DNA from: Timema cristinae
Taxonomy: Eukaryota > Arthropoda > Insecta > Phasmatodea > Timematidae
NCBI GenBank assembly: GCA_039000515.1
Contig: JBCFYV010000536.1
Location: 1 to 64,000 of the forward strand
Reading direction: 5' to 3'
Length of the DNA stretch: 64,000 bases
The translations under genes were made by a program, and so were the position numbers. Shown here in pieces: positions 34,552-47,531 of this stretch (within the stretch, counting starts at the first letter, position 1; every line of letters starts with the position of its first letter). The notes under the pieces are model-generated. The model saw only the letters and a program-made list of their open reading frames with translations. It was not told the origin of the DNA and did no database searches.

Positions 34552-37500
34552 TATAGTCAATAGTGGATTTTCGATAGTCGATATACGATAGACGATGGTC
34601 GATAATAGATTTACGATAGACGATGGTCGATAATCGATTTAAGATAGTCGAAAGTCAATAGTCGATAGACGATGGTCGAAAATCGATAGACGATGGTCGA
34701 TAATCGATTTACGAAAGTCGATGGTCGATAAACGATGGTCGATTTCCGATAACAGTCGATTATAGATAATCGATTGTCTATTACCGTTAGTCGATATTCT
34801 ATTGTCGATTATCGATAGTAGATAGTCGATTTTCAATTTTCAATTGTAGATTATTGATAGTCGATTGTCGATAGTCAATAGCCATTTTCGATAGTCGTTA
34901 TTCGAAAGTTGATTTTCGATAGTCGATATATTAAGTCGATAGTTGAAAGTCAATAGTCGATGGTAAATAATCGATAGATGATAGTCAAAGATCGATTGTT
35001 GATAGTCAATTGTTGATTGTCGAAAGTCAATATTCGATGGTCGATAATCGATGGTTGAAAGTCAATAGTCGACGGTCAATAATCTATAGACGATAATCTA
35101 TTTGCGATAATTAATAATCGATTGGCAATTTTCGATATTCGATAATTGATTGTCGAAAGGTCAATAGTCGATAATCGATAGACGATGGTCGATAGTCTAA
35201 AGTCAATAGTCATTATCGATAATCTATTTTCGATAGTTGATTTCGAAAATCTATTGTCCATTTTGGATTATCGAGTGTCGATAGTCGATTGTCTATTTTT
35301 GATAGTCGACATTCGTTAGTCAACTGTCGATAACGATAGTGGATAGTCGATTATCAATAGTCAATTATCGATAGTCGAATTTTATAATCGATATTCGTTA
35401 GTAGATACCGATAATCGATAGTTGATTTTAGATTATCTATTGTCGATTATCGAGTCTATTGTCGATAGTCAATAGTTGAATTTCGATAGTCGATATTCGA
35501 AAGTTGATATTCGACTGTTGATAATCGATTGTTGATAATGATTGTTGATAGTCGATTGTTGATAGTCGATGGTTGATAGTCGATTGTTGATAGTCGATTG
35601 TGAATTGTCGATTGTCGATAGTCAATGGTTTATATTCGATAGTCGATGGTCGATAATCGATAATCTATTTTCGATAATTGATAATCGATAATCTATTGTC
35701 CATAATCGATTTTCCATTATCTATTGTCGATATTCGATAGTTGATTAATGATAGTCGATAGTTGATTATCGATAGTCGATTTTCGATTTCGATTTCGATG
35801 TCGATTTTCAATTGTAGATTATCGATAGTCGATTTTCAATTGTAGATTATCCATTGTCGATAGTGAATAGTCATTTCGATAGTCGATATTGGAAAGTTGA
35901 TTATCGATAGTCGATAGTTAAAAGTCAATAGTCGATGGTAAATAATCGATAGACGATAGTTTATAATTTATTGTCTATAGTTGATTGTCGATAATCGATT
36001 GTCGATAGTCAATACTCGATGGTCAATAATCGATAGACGATTTTCGATATTCGATTGTCGATAGTCAATAGTGGATTTTCGATAGTCGATATTCGATAGA
36101 CGATGGTCGATAATCGATTTACGATAGACGATGGTCGTTAATCGATTTAAGATAGTCGAAAGTCAATAGTCGATAGACGATGTTCGAAAATCGCTAGACG
36201 ATGGTCGATAATCGATTTACGAAAGTCGATGGTCGATAGACGATGGTCGAATATCGATAGACAATGGTCGATAATCGATAGATGATAGTCAAAAGTCAAT
36301 AGTCGATGGTCAATAATCGATAGACGATAATCGATAAGCTATTTTCGATAATTGATAATCTATTGACCATAATCGATTGTCCATTTTCGATTATCAATTG
36401 TCAATAGTCGATTGTTGATTTTAGATAATCGATATTCTTTAGTGTATTTCCGATAACAGTCGATTATAGATAATCGATTGTCTATTACCGTTAGTCGATT
36501 TTCTATTGTCGATTATCGATACTCGATTGTCGATATCAATAGCCATTTTCGATAGTCGTTATTTGAAAGTTGATTTTCGATATTCGATATATTAATTCGA
36601 TAGTTGAATGCCAATAGTCGATGGTAAATAATCTATAGATGATAGTCGATAATCGATTGTTGATAGTCAATTGTTGATTGTCGAATGTCAATAGTCGATG
36701 GTCGATAATCGATGGTCGAAAGTCAATAGTCGACGGGCAATAATCTATAGACGATAATCTATTTGCGATAATTGATAATCGATTGGCAATTTTCGATATT
36801 CGATAATTGATTGTCAAAAATCAATAGTCGATAATCGATAGACGATGGTCGATAGTCTAAAGTCAATAGTCGATTATCGATAATCTATTTTCGATAATTG
36901 ATTTCGAAAATCTATTGTCCATTTTGGATTATCGCTTGTCGATAGTCGATTGTCTATTTTTGATAGTCGATATTCGTTAGTCAACTGTCGATAACGATAG
37001 TGAATAGTCGATTATCAATAGTCGATTATCGATATTCGAATTTTATAATCGATATTTGTTAGTAGATAACGATAATCGATAGTTGTTTTTAGATTATCGA
37101 TTGTCGATTATCGAGTCTATTGTCGATGGTCAATAGTTGAATTTCGATAGTCGATATTTGAAAGTTGATATTCGATTGTTAATAATCGATTGTTGATAGT
37201 CGATTGTTGATAGTCGATGGTTGATAGTCGATTGTTGATAGTTGATTTGTTGATAGTCGATTGTTGATAGTCGATTGTGGATAGTCGATTGTCGATAATC
37301 AATTGTTTATTTTCGATAGTCGATGGTCGATAATCGATAATTTATTTTCGATAATTGATAATTGATAATCTATTGTCCATAATCGATTTTCCATTATCTA
37401 TTGTCGATATTCGATAGTTGATTAATGATAGTCGATAGTTGATTATCGAAATTTAGTTCGATTATCGATAGTCGATTTTCAATTGTAGATTATCGATTGT

Positions 37501-39413
37501 CGATAGTGAGTAGTCATTTTCGATAGTCGATATTCGAAAGTTGATTATCGATAGTCGATAGCTAAAAGTCAATAGTCGATGGTAAATAATCGATAGACGA
37601 TAGTTTATTATTTATTGTCTATAGTTGATTGTCGATAATCGATTGTCGATAGTCAATACTCGATGGTCAATAATCGAAAGACGCATTTCGATTGTCAATT
37701 ATTTATAGTCGATTTTTGATATTCGATTGTCGATAGTCAATAGTGGATTTTCGATAGTCGCTATTCCTGGACGATGGTCTATAATCGATTTATGATAGTC
37801 GAAAGTCAATAGTCGATAGACGATGGTCGAAAATCGATATACGATGGTCGATAATCGATAGACGATGGTCGATGGTCGATAGACGATGGTCGATAATCGA
37901 TAGATGATAGTCGAAATTCAATGGTCGATGGTCAATAATCGATAGACGATAATCGATAAGCTATTTTCGATAATTGATAATCTATTGAACATAATCGATT
38001 GTCCATTTTTGCTTATCGATTGTCAATAGTCGATTGTTAATTTTAGATAATCGATATTCTTTAGTCGATTTCCGATAACAATCGATTATAGATAATCGAT
38101 TGTCTATTACCGTTAGTCGATTTTCTATTGTCGATTATCGATAGTCGATTGTCGATATTCAATAGCCATTTTCGATAGTCGTTATTCGAAAGTTGATTTT
38201 CGATAGTCGATATATTAAGTCGATAGTTGAATGTCTATAGTCGATGGTAAATAATCGATAGATGATAGACGATAATCGATTGTTGATAGTCAATAGTTGA
38301 TTGTCGAAAGTCAATAGTCGATGGTCGATAATCGATGGTCGAAAGTCAATAATCGATGGTCAATAATCTATAGACGATATACTATTTGCGATAATTGATA
38401 ATCGATTGGCAATTTTCGATATTCGATAATTAATTGTCGAAAGTAAATAGTCGATAATCGATAGACGATGGTCGATAGTCTAAAGTCAATAGTCAATTAC
38501 CGATAATCTATTTTCGATAATTGATTTCGAAAATCTATTGTCCATTTTGGATTATCGACTGTCGATAGTCGATTGTCTATTTTTGATAGTCGATATTCGT
38601 TAGTCAACTGTCGATAACGATAGTGAATAGTCGATTATCGATAGTCGAATTTTATAATCGATATTCGTTATTAGATAACGATAATCGATAGTTGATTTTA
38701 GATTATCGATTGTCGATTATAGAGTCTATTTGTCGATAGTCAATAGTTGAATTTCGATAGTCGATATTCGAAAGTTGATATTCGATATACGATAGTCGAT
38801 AATCGATGTTGAAAGTCAATAGTAGATGGTAAATAATCGATAGACGATAATTGATTGTTGAAAGTCGATTGTTGATAGTAGATTGTTGATAGTCGATTGT
38901 TGATAGTCGATTGTCGATAGTCAATTGTTGATTTTCGATAGTCGATGGTCGATAATCGATAATCTATTGTCCATAATCGATTTTCCATGATCTATTGTCG
39001 ATATTCGATAGTTGATTAATGATAGTCGATAGTTGATTATCGATAGTCGATTTTCGATTGTCGATTTTCAATTGTACATTATCGATAGTCGATTTTCAAT
39101 TGTAGATTATCGATTGTCGATAGTGAATAGTCATTTTCGATAGTCGATAGTTAAAAGTCAATAGTTGATGGTAAATCATCGATAGACGATAGTTTATAAT
39201 TTATTGTATATAGTTGATTGTCGATAGTCAATACTCGATGGTCAATAATCGATAGACGATTTTCGATTGTCAATTATTTATAGTCTATTCTCGATATTCG
39301 ACTGTTGATAGTCAATAGTGGATATTCGATAGTCGATATTCGATAGACGATGGTCGATAATCGGTTTAAGATTGACGATGGTCGATAATCGATTTAAGAT
39401 AGTCGTAAGTCAA
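34552..39413. repeat. Seven-base CGATNNT satellite with ~1.5-1.7 kb higher-order units
   Basis: About 4.9 kb, roughly 690 heptamers. Common words are CGATAGT, CGATAAT, CGATTGT, CGATGGT, CGATAGA and CGATTTT, with occasional register slips. The order of variant words repeats. GTCAATAGTGGATTTTCG starts at 34556, 36065 and 37736, and a variant starts at 39311. A second landmark, GATAACAGTCGATTATAGA, starts at 34748, 36452 and 38074 (one base different in the last). This gives three higher-order units and a partial fourth. Because seven is not a multiple of three, minus-strand frames read as heptapeptides (STIDYRL-like) with few stops; these are not genes. Nearly every unit keeps a CpG inside TCGA. 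The array ends abruptly at 39413. Confidence 0.95.
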
Positions 39414-40477
39414 ACTATCACCCATTTTATTTAGTTAATTTTAACCCTAAGAGCTGGCCAAATGATGGAGAAGCACTAGTTAGACCTGTATCGGTGGGCG
39501 CGTGGACTAGGCGTCAACCAAATATAGTCTAGGTTTCTGTTGACGGGGAAATCGTGGCTTGAAACCCATACAACTAGGAGAAGGAGAACCACGGGGGCAA
39601 TTGCCCTGGGACACACATTCCAGGGGGGCACATTTCCCCCCAAAAATATTAAATTCAATTACAGTTATTATTGTAAATTGATACAAGGCCAGGTTTGTTT
39701 CGTGACCGTGAAGTAGTTTTCGAGCCAATTGAAAATAAACACATCAAATTGTTGTGATAAAATTAACAGTTTGCTTTGAGTTTATTTAAAATGCTTGGAT
39801 TAGGAAAGAGTGAACTTATTGTTGTAATTGCTAGTAATATCCTTTCTATCCATCTTAAACAAACACATTAAACATTTTACTCACACAAACACAACAGATA
39901 TATAATGAAATAAAGTATTTTGTAAGTCTATTGTTTTAAATGGCAGAAATGTGTGTTCATAATAATGTAAAATACAAAATATTTCACAATATTCTAATGC
40001 TGGAATCTCGGAGTTTTATGTCATATAGCAGGATCATATGAAATTAGATGACAACGCAGATGACGAAATTTTAAAATAGAGGATAACTTTTCTACATACA
40101 TTTCTTAGGTATCTCATTCCAACCGCATTCACCTTGCTCTTGTGTCTATCTTGAGAAGTAAGTAGTAAGTCTATTTTTATATAATTCACCAGTGATATGT
40201 TAATTACTCTATGACATTAGGAAATCAAAATCTCATTGTCGCAACTACAAAAATACGCCACTTATCTGTATCTCGAGCTAGTTATATCTAGTCCACCTCA
40301 TCACACCCTATCTCTATCTTGAGCTAGTTCTATCCAGTCCACCCCATTACAACCTATCTCTATCTTTAGCTAGTTCTATTCAGTCCACCTCATTACACCC
40401 TATTTCTAGATGGTCCACTCTAATGTTATCCTTCCATCATCGTGAATCACATTATGAGAATAAATAATGGCCTATTG
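39414..40477. other. Non-coding gap with a short tandem repeat
   Basis: No gene recognised. GGGGGCAATTGCCCTGGG near 39593 resembles common transposon sequence but cannot be placed. Confidence 0.4.
40263..40412. repeat. 54 bp minisatellite, three units
   Basis: TATCTCGAGCTAGTTATATC, TATCTTGAGCTAGTTCTATC and TATCTTTAGCTAGTTCTATT, each followed by CAGTCCACC (or a close variant) and a CATTACACCC-like word, at 54-base spacing. Confidence 0.85.
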
Positions 40478-40625
40478 AGTGACGTCATAAAAGTCAAAGT
40501 GGAAGGAAAAAGGCGACCAGGAAGACTGAAAATGTAACTTATTGATGACATCAAATAAGGAAATAAGATAAGAGTTTCAGGATATAACAATTTAGTTGGA
40601 AGTGACTTAATGCATTCAAATAATA
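40478..40625 (+). pseudogene. Non-LTR retrotransposon (LINE) C-terminal fragment
   Basis: One frame reads KVEGKRRPGRLKM, stop, LIDDIK, stop, GNKIRVSGYNNLV. The pattern GKRRPGRPK-x2-W-x-DDIK is the conserved extreme C-terminus of many LINE reverse transcriptase proteins. Two stops show it is dead. No reverse transcriptase domain is visible upstream. Confidence 0.6.
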
Positions 40626-42116
40626 TTATTTTCTTTTTATCTTACCTTTGTCCTGTAATTCATAGATAGGGAAATCACGTAAATATTCTATTTTAATAAT
40701 ATTTATTATTACTATAGTGAGTGAGTCTATTAATTATAACCATCATAACCTTAACCATTAAATATATCTTATTTTACCTCTGTCCAACAAAATTCAAACT
40801 TGTTTACCACTAGTTAATTTTAACTAACGTAACCTTATCTAGCTTACAAATTTATTTTTCCTAAACTAGGTGAAAACCAATTATTTCTTAGGGTCCTGTC
40901 ATCAGCGCTATACCGGATTGTCACATTCATGTATATTAATTTAATTATATAATTATTGAAAAAATACTTTCAATTATGTATCAATTAAAGACAGAACGAG
41001 GTATAATGGCCGGCTATGTAAATACATAACTGTAAGGAGCTGGCACTTAACAGGTACTAATATAACTTTAAGGGGAAATATACATTTATAAGATTTGCAG
41101 TTTACTAAAGTGATGGAAAATGGTACAAATATGAATCAGTCAGGCTTACACCTCTCTCTTATTCCCCTGTCTCCCCTAACGCGCAGCACTAATACCAGCA
41201 GTAGGTTTAAGGTAATTCGACCATCAACATTTTATTGCACAGCTTAAACACGTGTATTATTATAAGATATAAATACTGATTCAATGATTTCAACTCATTA
41301 CAGTTCATGAGTATAAACGGACTGGACTTGCTTTTAAATGATTTTATATACCAACTGTGAAGGCACAGTATTAAATGTATGGGGCTAATATTTTGTATAA
41401 TTATAATAAGCTTACCTAATGTAATGTTTATACTATAATAAATACAAATAATTTTTAATGTACAAATAGTTTAAAAGGGGTAAAAATTACATCATTTTTT
41501 ATCATACTAGTATAATATAAAGTATTAATTTTACACCCCAATAATTTGATTTACTCTCATTTTGTAATACACAATGTCGTTTTTAAGAATTAATTCGTTT
41601 TTTGTTTAGCTCTGTTAATTAAATTTATTTATGGGACCAAATTAATCATTGCAAAACATGAGAAAAACTATTGTTTTAACTTTACCAATTTATAGAAATA
41701 ACACCGACTAGCTAAACATAATGCCCGCCTGATCCAGAAAGTGTCGGATAACCAAACTAATGAGTAATGACTCACTCAAGTAAAAGTAAGCTGGAGAGGG
41801 TAGAATAAGTGACATTGATTCCTTCTATCTAACATTTCTCTTTTCTTTTCTTCCTTCCGAATGTCATTTTGAGCTTGATAAATATTATACCTTATCACTT
41901 TTGTGTTTGATTTACTATTTCTTTAAATATTAAATATTTCATGAATGTATGAGTTTCACTTGTCTTACTGGTTATAGATTTAAATATTAAAAATTGTATA
42001 AACAATGAAACATTGCTGAATATATATGGTTACAAGATCTTATGTTTTAATAATAACATTGCTGTAAGGTAGTGCACTTTAGTAGCCTACATAGGTAATC
42101 TTGCAAGGTTTCTCTT
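40626..42116. other. Non-coding gap
   Basis: No gene recognised. The part 41820-42000 shares words (TTCATGAATGTAT, TGAGTTTC, TTATAGATTT) with 54950-55220 and may be a diverged copy of the same repeat. Confidence 0.4.
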
Positions 42117-42385
42117 ATCACCACGACTTACTACGCGTTCGGGTTATACGCCTGAGTATTAATTACGCCAATGGATTAGGAATAACTGTTATTATATTTT
42201 AGAGGAAATGAACCCGCATTTACGTGGAAATCCATTTCGTAAAAGCCACTACAGTTCACCCGACCAAGATTCAAACCTCGAGCTCCCTTTCCTCGACAAT
42301 CTTTCTCAACATGCAACTTGTGCGTTAGCCAAATAAGCCACCGAGGCGGGTCGCGTCTTACTACCCGTTCGCTTTATAATCTTTA
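42117..42385 (-). mobile_element. Type I SINE followed by a second SINE tail
   Basis: Tail-like ACCACGACTTACTACGCG at 42120, body, B-box complement GATTCAAACCTCGAGC near 42269, and head closing CCACCGAGGCGGG at 42338-42350. Immediately after, GCGTCTTACTACCCGTTCGC (42354) is another copy of the shared tail, so two SINEs were inserted end to end or one inside the other. Confidence 0.8.
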
Positions 42386-43489
42386 TGATTGTTGAATGGA
42401 CTGCGACGAGAACCTAAAGGCTCCGGTCGTCTGGAAAGGGAGGTATTTGTTTGCATTATGCTTCTTTAAGTATATATTTAATAATTTTTAATAATCAAGA
42501 TTTTAATTTATATTAATTTTATTATTAATAATATTGCTAATTTATACAAAAATATTAATTAATAATCATAATAATAAAAAAGTCTTTGTAAAAAAACATA
42601 AAAATGTAATAATAAATCATTGACTCAATAGAAATAAATAAAAATATAGGACCTATATTTGCATAAAATGTTTTAGAAAAAATTTGTATTTTCATATAAA
42701 TAATTGGTTATCAATTTATTATCTTACTAAACTCAGTAATATAATTACTGGGGAATTATTGTTTCAAGCTGCCTGATTTTCTGCACATTAGAACTAAGGT
42801 AGGCGTTTGTCATTCTTCACAATATTAAGGTTTGAGTTTCAATGCATTTGATTATTTTAATGCTGGGATGGGAGGGGGGGATCATCCCCATCACCAACCC
42901 CCATTCCAGAATTTAACCCCTGCAAGAACCTGACCAACATAGTTTACATAGCAGTGGTCGTGTGAATACAGAGTAATGGTGATCATGTCGCTCTACTGCT
43001 GGTGTCATGGTGAATGGCTTTGATCAATTTCTTGGTGATGATAGCTCGTCACGTGAAGTTGAGTGAACCACCGTTTCGGGGAAATATTGCATTGAAGGAA
43101 TAGAGTATAATACAATTCTAAACATTTTTCTGCGCTCAACATTTATAACATTTTACTAAATTATGAATGTTAGTTTAAAAATATCTATCAAAATTTACAG
43201 ATGCAGATCACATGACTTGACGTAAGAGTATTAAAATGGTTTTAGTAACGGTTAAATAATGTTCTTCCTTTCAGAATCCCACTATACTGTAAACAAAGCG
43301 TAACAAACATGTGTTGTGTTGAGAGAAATAGTGGTTAAATGACAGGTCTATGTTATATGCATTATTCATTTAAATTAGTTAATAAATTACAACCAGACTA
43401 GGAATCGAGCCCGCGGCCTTAAGAAAACTATGAGGGAAAAGTGTACTCATGCCACCCATGTAACCCTTACCAATACCGGTGCATATGGG
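42386..43489. other. Non-coding gap
   Basis: AT-rich, no gene recognised. Confidence 0.45.
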
Positions 43490-43635
43490 TGGTCATATTG
43501 TCTAAGGCATCAATAGACTGTACTGCCGTTGAATGGAAGGTCAAAGTTCCAATCTCAGCTCCATTCGGCAGGGGTAGATTTTCAAATGCGATTTGTCACA
43601 GTCTTCTCTCTCCACCCTAATTTAGGTGGACTGTC
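43490..43635 (+). mobile_element. Old SINE remnant, plus strand
   Basis: TATTGTCTAAGGCATCAATAG (A-box region), AAAGTTCCAATCTC (B-box-like), TTTTCAAATGCGATTTGTCAC and CTCTCCACCC follow the order of a type I element, strongly diverged. Confidence 0.45.
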
Positions 43636-44540
43636 TATAAAAAAATTACTGTCCTCAACGCTACTCTATAGATTAGTAACCCTTGTTTTAAAAGTATCAA
43701 TGATAAAAACAATCAAGGAGAACCAATAAAAAACTCACATATACCATTATTATATATATTATAATTAAAACAATAATTTTACTAGCAAAATACAAACAAT
43801 CCTGTTAAAGCACAATTTTTACAAAGCAAACATTTTTTAGTGTACATACTTTTACAATAAAATACATTAAAACATATCATAAATCTCCGCTAGTGCTTTT
43901 TATTTTCTTAATTTATTAATAATTTTCTTATTTTGGTCACAAAATATAGGTTTCATTTTCTCTACTATAAGTAGAAAACAATGTCCCAAAATAATGAATA
44001 TTCAACCAAATTTGTAGGTTTAATGACTATCATACTATTTTTTTTTATTTTACCAAATATAAAAATATTTTAAATTTATTTTCCAGTTTAATAGCTATTG
44101 ATACTAGTTTTTTCATCGTGGATCACTTAGCTTAAACGTAAACAACAATAAACAATTGATTACCATTACCTTTAGTGACGTCACGGCCACATAGTTTATT
44201 GGTTGAGTCCAGCTCAAGCGTTGTGGGTACAAATTACGTCGCAATAAAAGTAAAATTCTTGTTTCATCCGCTATGGCTTCGTAGGAGTAGCCTAATAGCG
44301 GTAACTTTATGAAATTAATTTTTTGACTTATTCGTATGAGTTTATTTATCATGTAATTAAGTAATATGTACTACAAGTGTATAAAAATCATCTCCTACCA
44401 AGGTCCCCTCGTTTGCACACATTATGTTGTGGGTGTTTACCTAAATCAAAAAACAATATAATGTCATTACTTGCACTGGTATTAGACCATTTGGTAGAGA
44501 ACGTGTTTTGAATAAATAAAACCAAAGTAAAAAAACTTCC
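43636..44540. other. Non-coding gap
   Basis: AT-rich, no gene recognised. The minus-strand frame 44113-44352 has no known motif. Confidence 0.45.
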
Positions 44541-44920
44541 ACTTGTGATATTCCATCTAGCTCTGATGCTGAAGACTCCGATATGTCGTCCGATGTAGAA
44601 CCATTTATGGATGTTTCTATCTTGTTATCTGATTCAAGACCTAGTGTTTTACCAGTAAAATTAACTTCCGGGGTACATGTTCAACATTTATTGAAGAAGA
44701 TAAAGAAACATTTTTTTGGACAGGTGAGAGAACAAATTCCAACTGGGTTCAAAGTTAAATTTACCACAGATACTCTCGGTGGTTTTATTTGGCCATATAT
44801 TGAAGACCGTGATGATATTGAAGAATAAGATATCATTCAAGAACCGCCAGAGCCCACAGCAAACAATAGTGACATTATGAATTTTAACATAGCATTTGCT
44901 GGTTTGAAGTTGGATTAAGG
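44541..44920 (+). pseudogene. Possible C-terminal fragment of a pogo/jerky-type transposase
   Basis: An open frame of 81 codons from ATG 44583 is also open upstream (TSTCDIPSSSDAEDSD). The part FFGQVREQIPTGFKVKF followed by GGFIWPYIEDRDDIEE recalls the small C-terminal domain of CENP-B/jerky-like transposases (Y-x-GQ...VKF...F-x-WP-x-ED...DI). After one TAA at 44826 the frame continues DIIQEPPEP. It does not match the end of the 7744-10943 element, so it comes from another family. Resemblance is by eye and short, so a host gene remnant is possible. Confidence 0.4.
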
Positions 44921-45889
44921 ATTGACAGTGAAATGAGAACATCTAGCATATAGCTTAGAGTGTGAATTTTATAATTTTAAGAAAACGGAGAAAAAAATCT
45001 ACCCAAAAAATTGTTTATGTTACATTATGTTTAATAAAACAGTTTGTGGAAAATCAGGTAAGTCGCTCAATTTTCTTGATCCTGATCAATTTATTTTTAA
45101 TCAAAGTCTATATAAAGGTCAATTATAGCAAAATGTTCATCAAATTCCCTTCTATTCAGCTATTTACTAAACAAAGTCTTAACTGAAATAGTGTATCTGT
45201 CGCAATGCTTTTAAATATGTGTTCAAAGTAACCTAACTTTGAAAAGGCGTACAAAATTATTATCAGGTAAAAATTGACATGTCCATTTTTTAATTACTAA
45301 TATATTGATAGATTAAACTTGTCCTATGGTTTTAAAAATACAACCATGATTGCACACGGGTTAGTTTAGAAAATATTAGACAAATATGGTGTTTTCTGTA
45401 ACAAATCATCCACATTTGACAGTATTTGATTATCTATCCGTAATTAAATTAATCGGTGATATGAATTTTGGAAATTGAAATTTTTTTTGGTCTACTGTTG
45501 CAATATTATACCATTTTACTCTTTTTTGTATGTATGTTGGTTTCTACTTTACTGTATAAAATGTGTTTATTGGAGTTGGAGGTGGAACTACTCAAAATAA
45601 CATTAAAAATAGTTTAATTTTAACCCTTAACGTATTTAACTAGCAGTTCTCATCATGCAACATCAATACAATGACAAGAAAAGTTGTCACTTGGTTTTAT
45701 TACTCATACTACAATGATAGTACATAAAACTTGGCTTATTTATTCAATAATAATTCAAGTTAAGATTTTTTCTTTGCTTATTATGTGCTTTATTTAGTTG
45801 CAGTGAAGATATAAAATAGCGTTTAATAGTAGATATTTTCTGGTAAAGTTTAATGGCCTCACCTCCAACGTGTAAGTGTTTACCATTTT
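44921..45889. other. Non-coding gap
   Basis: AT-rich, no gene recognised. Confidence 0.45.
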
Positions 45890-46560
45890 CATAAATTCAA
45901 ATAACTCTTATATCTAAGGTGTGTCCAACCATAAGAATGCTAGCGAATACATTAAATATCAATCAATTTTTAGCTGAAAGTTTATGACTGGGGGTATAAA
46001 ACCCCCAAATATTAATTATTCCATAAAACAGTTTTCCTTTGAAAGTGTGTTCATCCCAAACAATTTAAGCAATTAAATCCCATTTCCATCATTATTTGAT
46101 GACTAATTGCACATGTGGGACAAAGCCCTCTAAAAGTCAAATTTACTTAGACACCACTTTTCTATTGAAAGTGTGTCCATCTTAAGTGATTATAGCAAAG
46201 ATATCACTACCACTTCATTTTTAGGATGAGTTGTGCACGCGGGAAGTTATCCCCCCCCCCCCTTAAACCCGACCTCAGACATTTAGATTTTCTCAAAAAC
46301 ACTTTTATATTTAAAGTATTTCCAAACCAGACAATTTAACTAAGAAATCACATCTTCATAATTTTCAAATGTGTTGTGCCTTGGGGGTGGAAACCCCCCT
46401 TATTAAAGTGAAAGAATTTCTCTAACCAACACATTTCAGAATGACGGTTCACTTATTTAATTAATAACGGTGGAAAATACTTCTCTCCTTTCGATAGAGT
46501 GTGAACTTCAGATATAGCCACATGGAGAAAGGGGCACAAGCCCTCATCTAAAAATTATGT
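45890..46560. repeat. ~130 bp tandem repeat, four or five diverged units
   Basis: AAGGTGTGTCCAACCATAAG (45917), GAAAGTGTGTTCATCCCAAAC (46038), GAAAGTGTGTCCATCTTAAG (46165) and AAAGTATTTCCAAACCAGAC (46313) mark successive units. Most units also contain paired G5/C5 runs (GGGGGTATAAAACCCCC near 45991, GGGGGTGGAAACCCCCC near 46384) able to form hairpins. Confidence 0.7.
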
Positions 46561-47284
46561 CATTCCAGAAATTTAGGTGATGGTCCTACAGTAATAATAG
46601 AGCAAACTGTCTATTTAATGGCCTTCTATTTGGGCAGTTTAGAGCAATATCCCTTTTTTTTTACACCATCCCCTGGCCTCACCCCCTTGGTCTAAGATCT
46701 ACAGCTCTGGGAAGAAAGGGGAAGGGGTATTCGATAATATAAATAAAGTCTTTAAATCTACACCCTCACCTTTACACACACAAATAAGATTCACCGCCAC
46801 TGATTATAATATTTCATAAGTGTACATAAACAAAAACTAATAATACATTTTGTTACATTAAACATGTAATAATGATGTAGCAATATTTATTACAATGCAA
46901 GTATTACACAATAGTTCGTTTTAATTAGGGAAGTATCTATCTTATAATAACATCTAATATTACCTTAACATCATTTTGGAAGGACGCTTCGATTTCGAGT
47001 TGCCACCAAAACTTTCCATACTTAGGAGGTAATTAATTAAAGTTGTGTTATTTTTATGGACTTTCACTTTAATGTTCGGATATTTTAAGCTTTAATGATT
47101 ACATAAACATTCCTTATATAATTTATTTAGTTATAAATGCATACGTATTAATGTTTAAAATTCAATTTTCTCCATATTAAATAATTGTAAGCTATGACGT
47201 AATACCCCCACAATGCCATATTGTGGGTATTCATTACTTATATCAATTTCATTTTACCCCAACACTACTCAGAGTGCTTTTCTC

Positions 47285-47290
47285 TATAAA
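47285..47290 (+). promoter_or_regulatory. Possible TATA box upstream of block B exon 1
   Basis: TATAAA about 140 bases before the ATG at 47426. In AT-rich DNA this has little weight by itself. Confidence 0.15.
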
Positions 47291-47425
47291 TTCAATTGTT
47301 TATTACAATTATAGCCGTCGCATAGCAATATAATAAATCTTTGTGGTGTCTTTTCGGAGCTCCATTAAAGATGTCAATTTGTGATTGTGAGAAAGAAATT
47401 GAGTTAAATTATTTATTAAACCAAA

Positions 47426-47531
47426 ATGAGCAAAGGATGTTTCGGTGGATTTTGCGGAGGGCTAGGCCGGCGTGTCCGTGGAGCGTTTCGCAGTATCCGG
47501 GCGCGCCTGATTCGCCGAGATTTACGCCACG
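47426..47531 (+). CDS. Block B gene, exon 1 (Arg/Gly-rich N-terminus)
   Basis: ATG at 47426 starts 35 codons plus one base and ends at a consensus donor (G|GTAAGT, 47532-47537). The peptide begins MSKGCFGGFCGGLGRR and continues with alternating Arg and hydrophobic residues (RSIRARLIRRDLRH): two Cys, eight Gly and ten Arg in 35 residues. It could be a membrane-binding amphipathic helix, a nucleic-acid-binding tail or a nuclear/nucleolar signal. The codons are far richer in G and C than the surroundings, which supports coding. The phase matches exon 2 at 51977, so the joined frame stays open. Expression is not shown and no family was recognised. Confidence 0.55.

Noticed and set aside
34639..38988. 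Several minus-strand frames of 60-93 codons reading as STIDYRL-type heptapeptides.
   Set aside because: They are translations of the CGATNNT satellite; a 7-base period gives 7-residue repeats in every frame and few stops.
34552..39413. CRISPR-like array.
   Set aside because: Repeats are contiguous 7-mers without unique spacers, in a eukaryotic setting.
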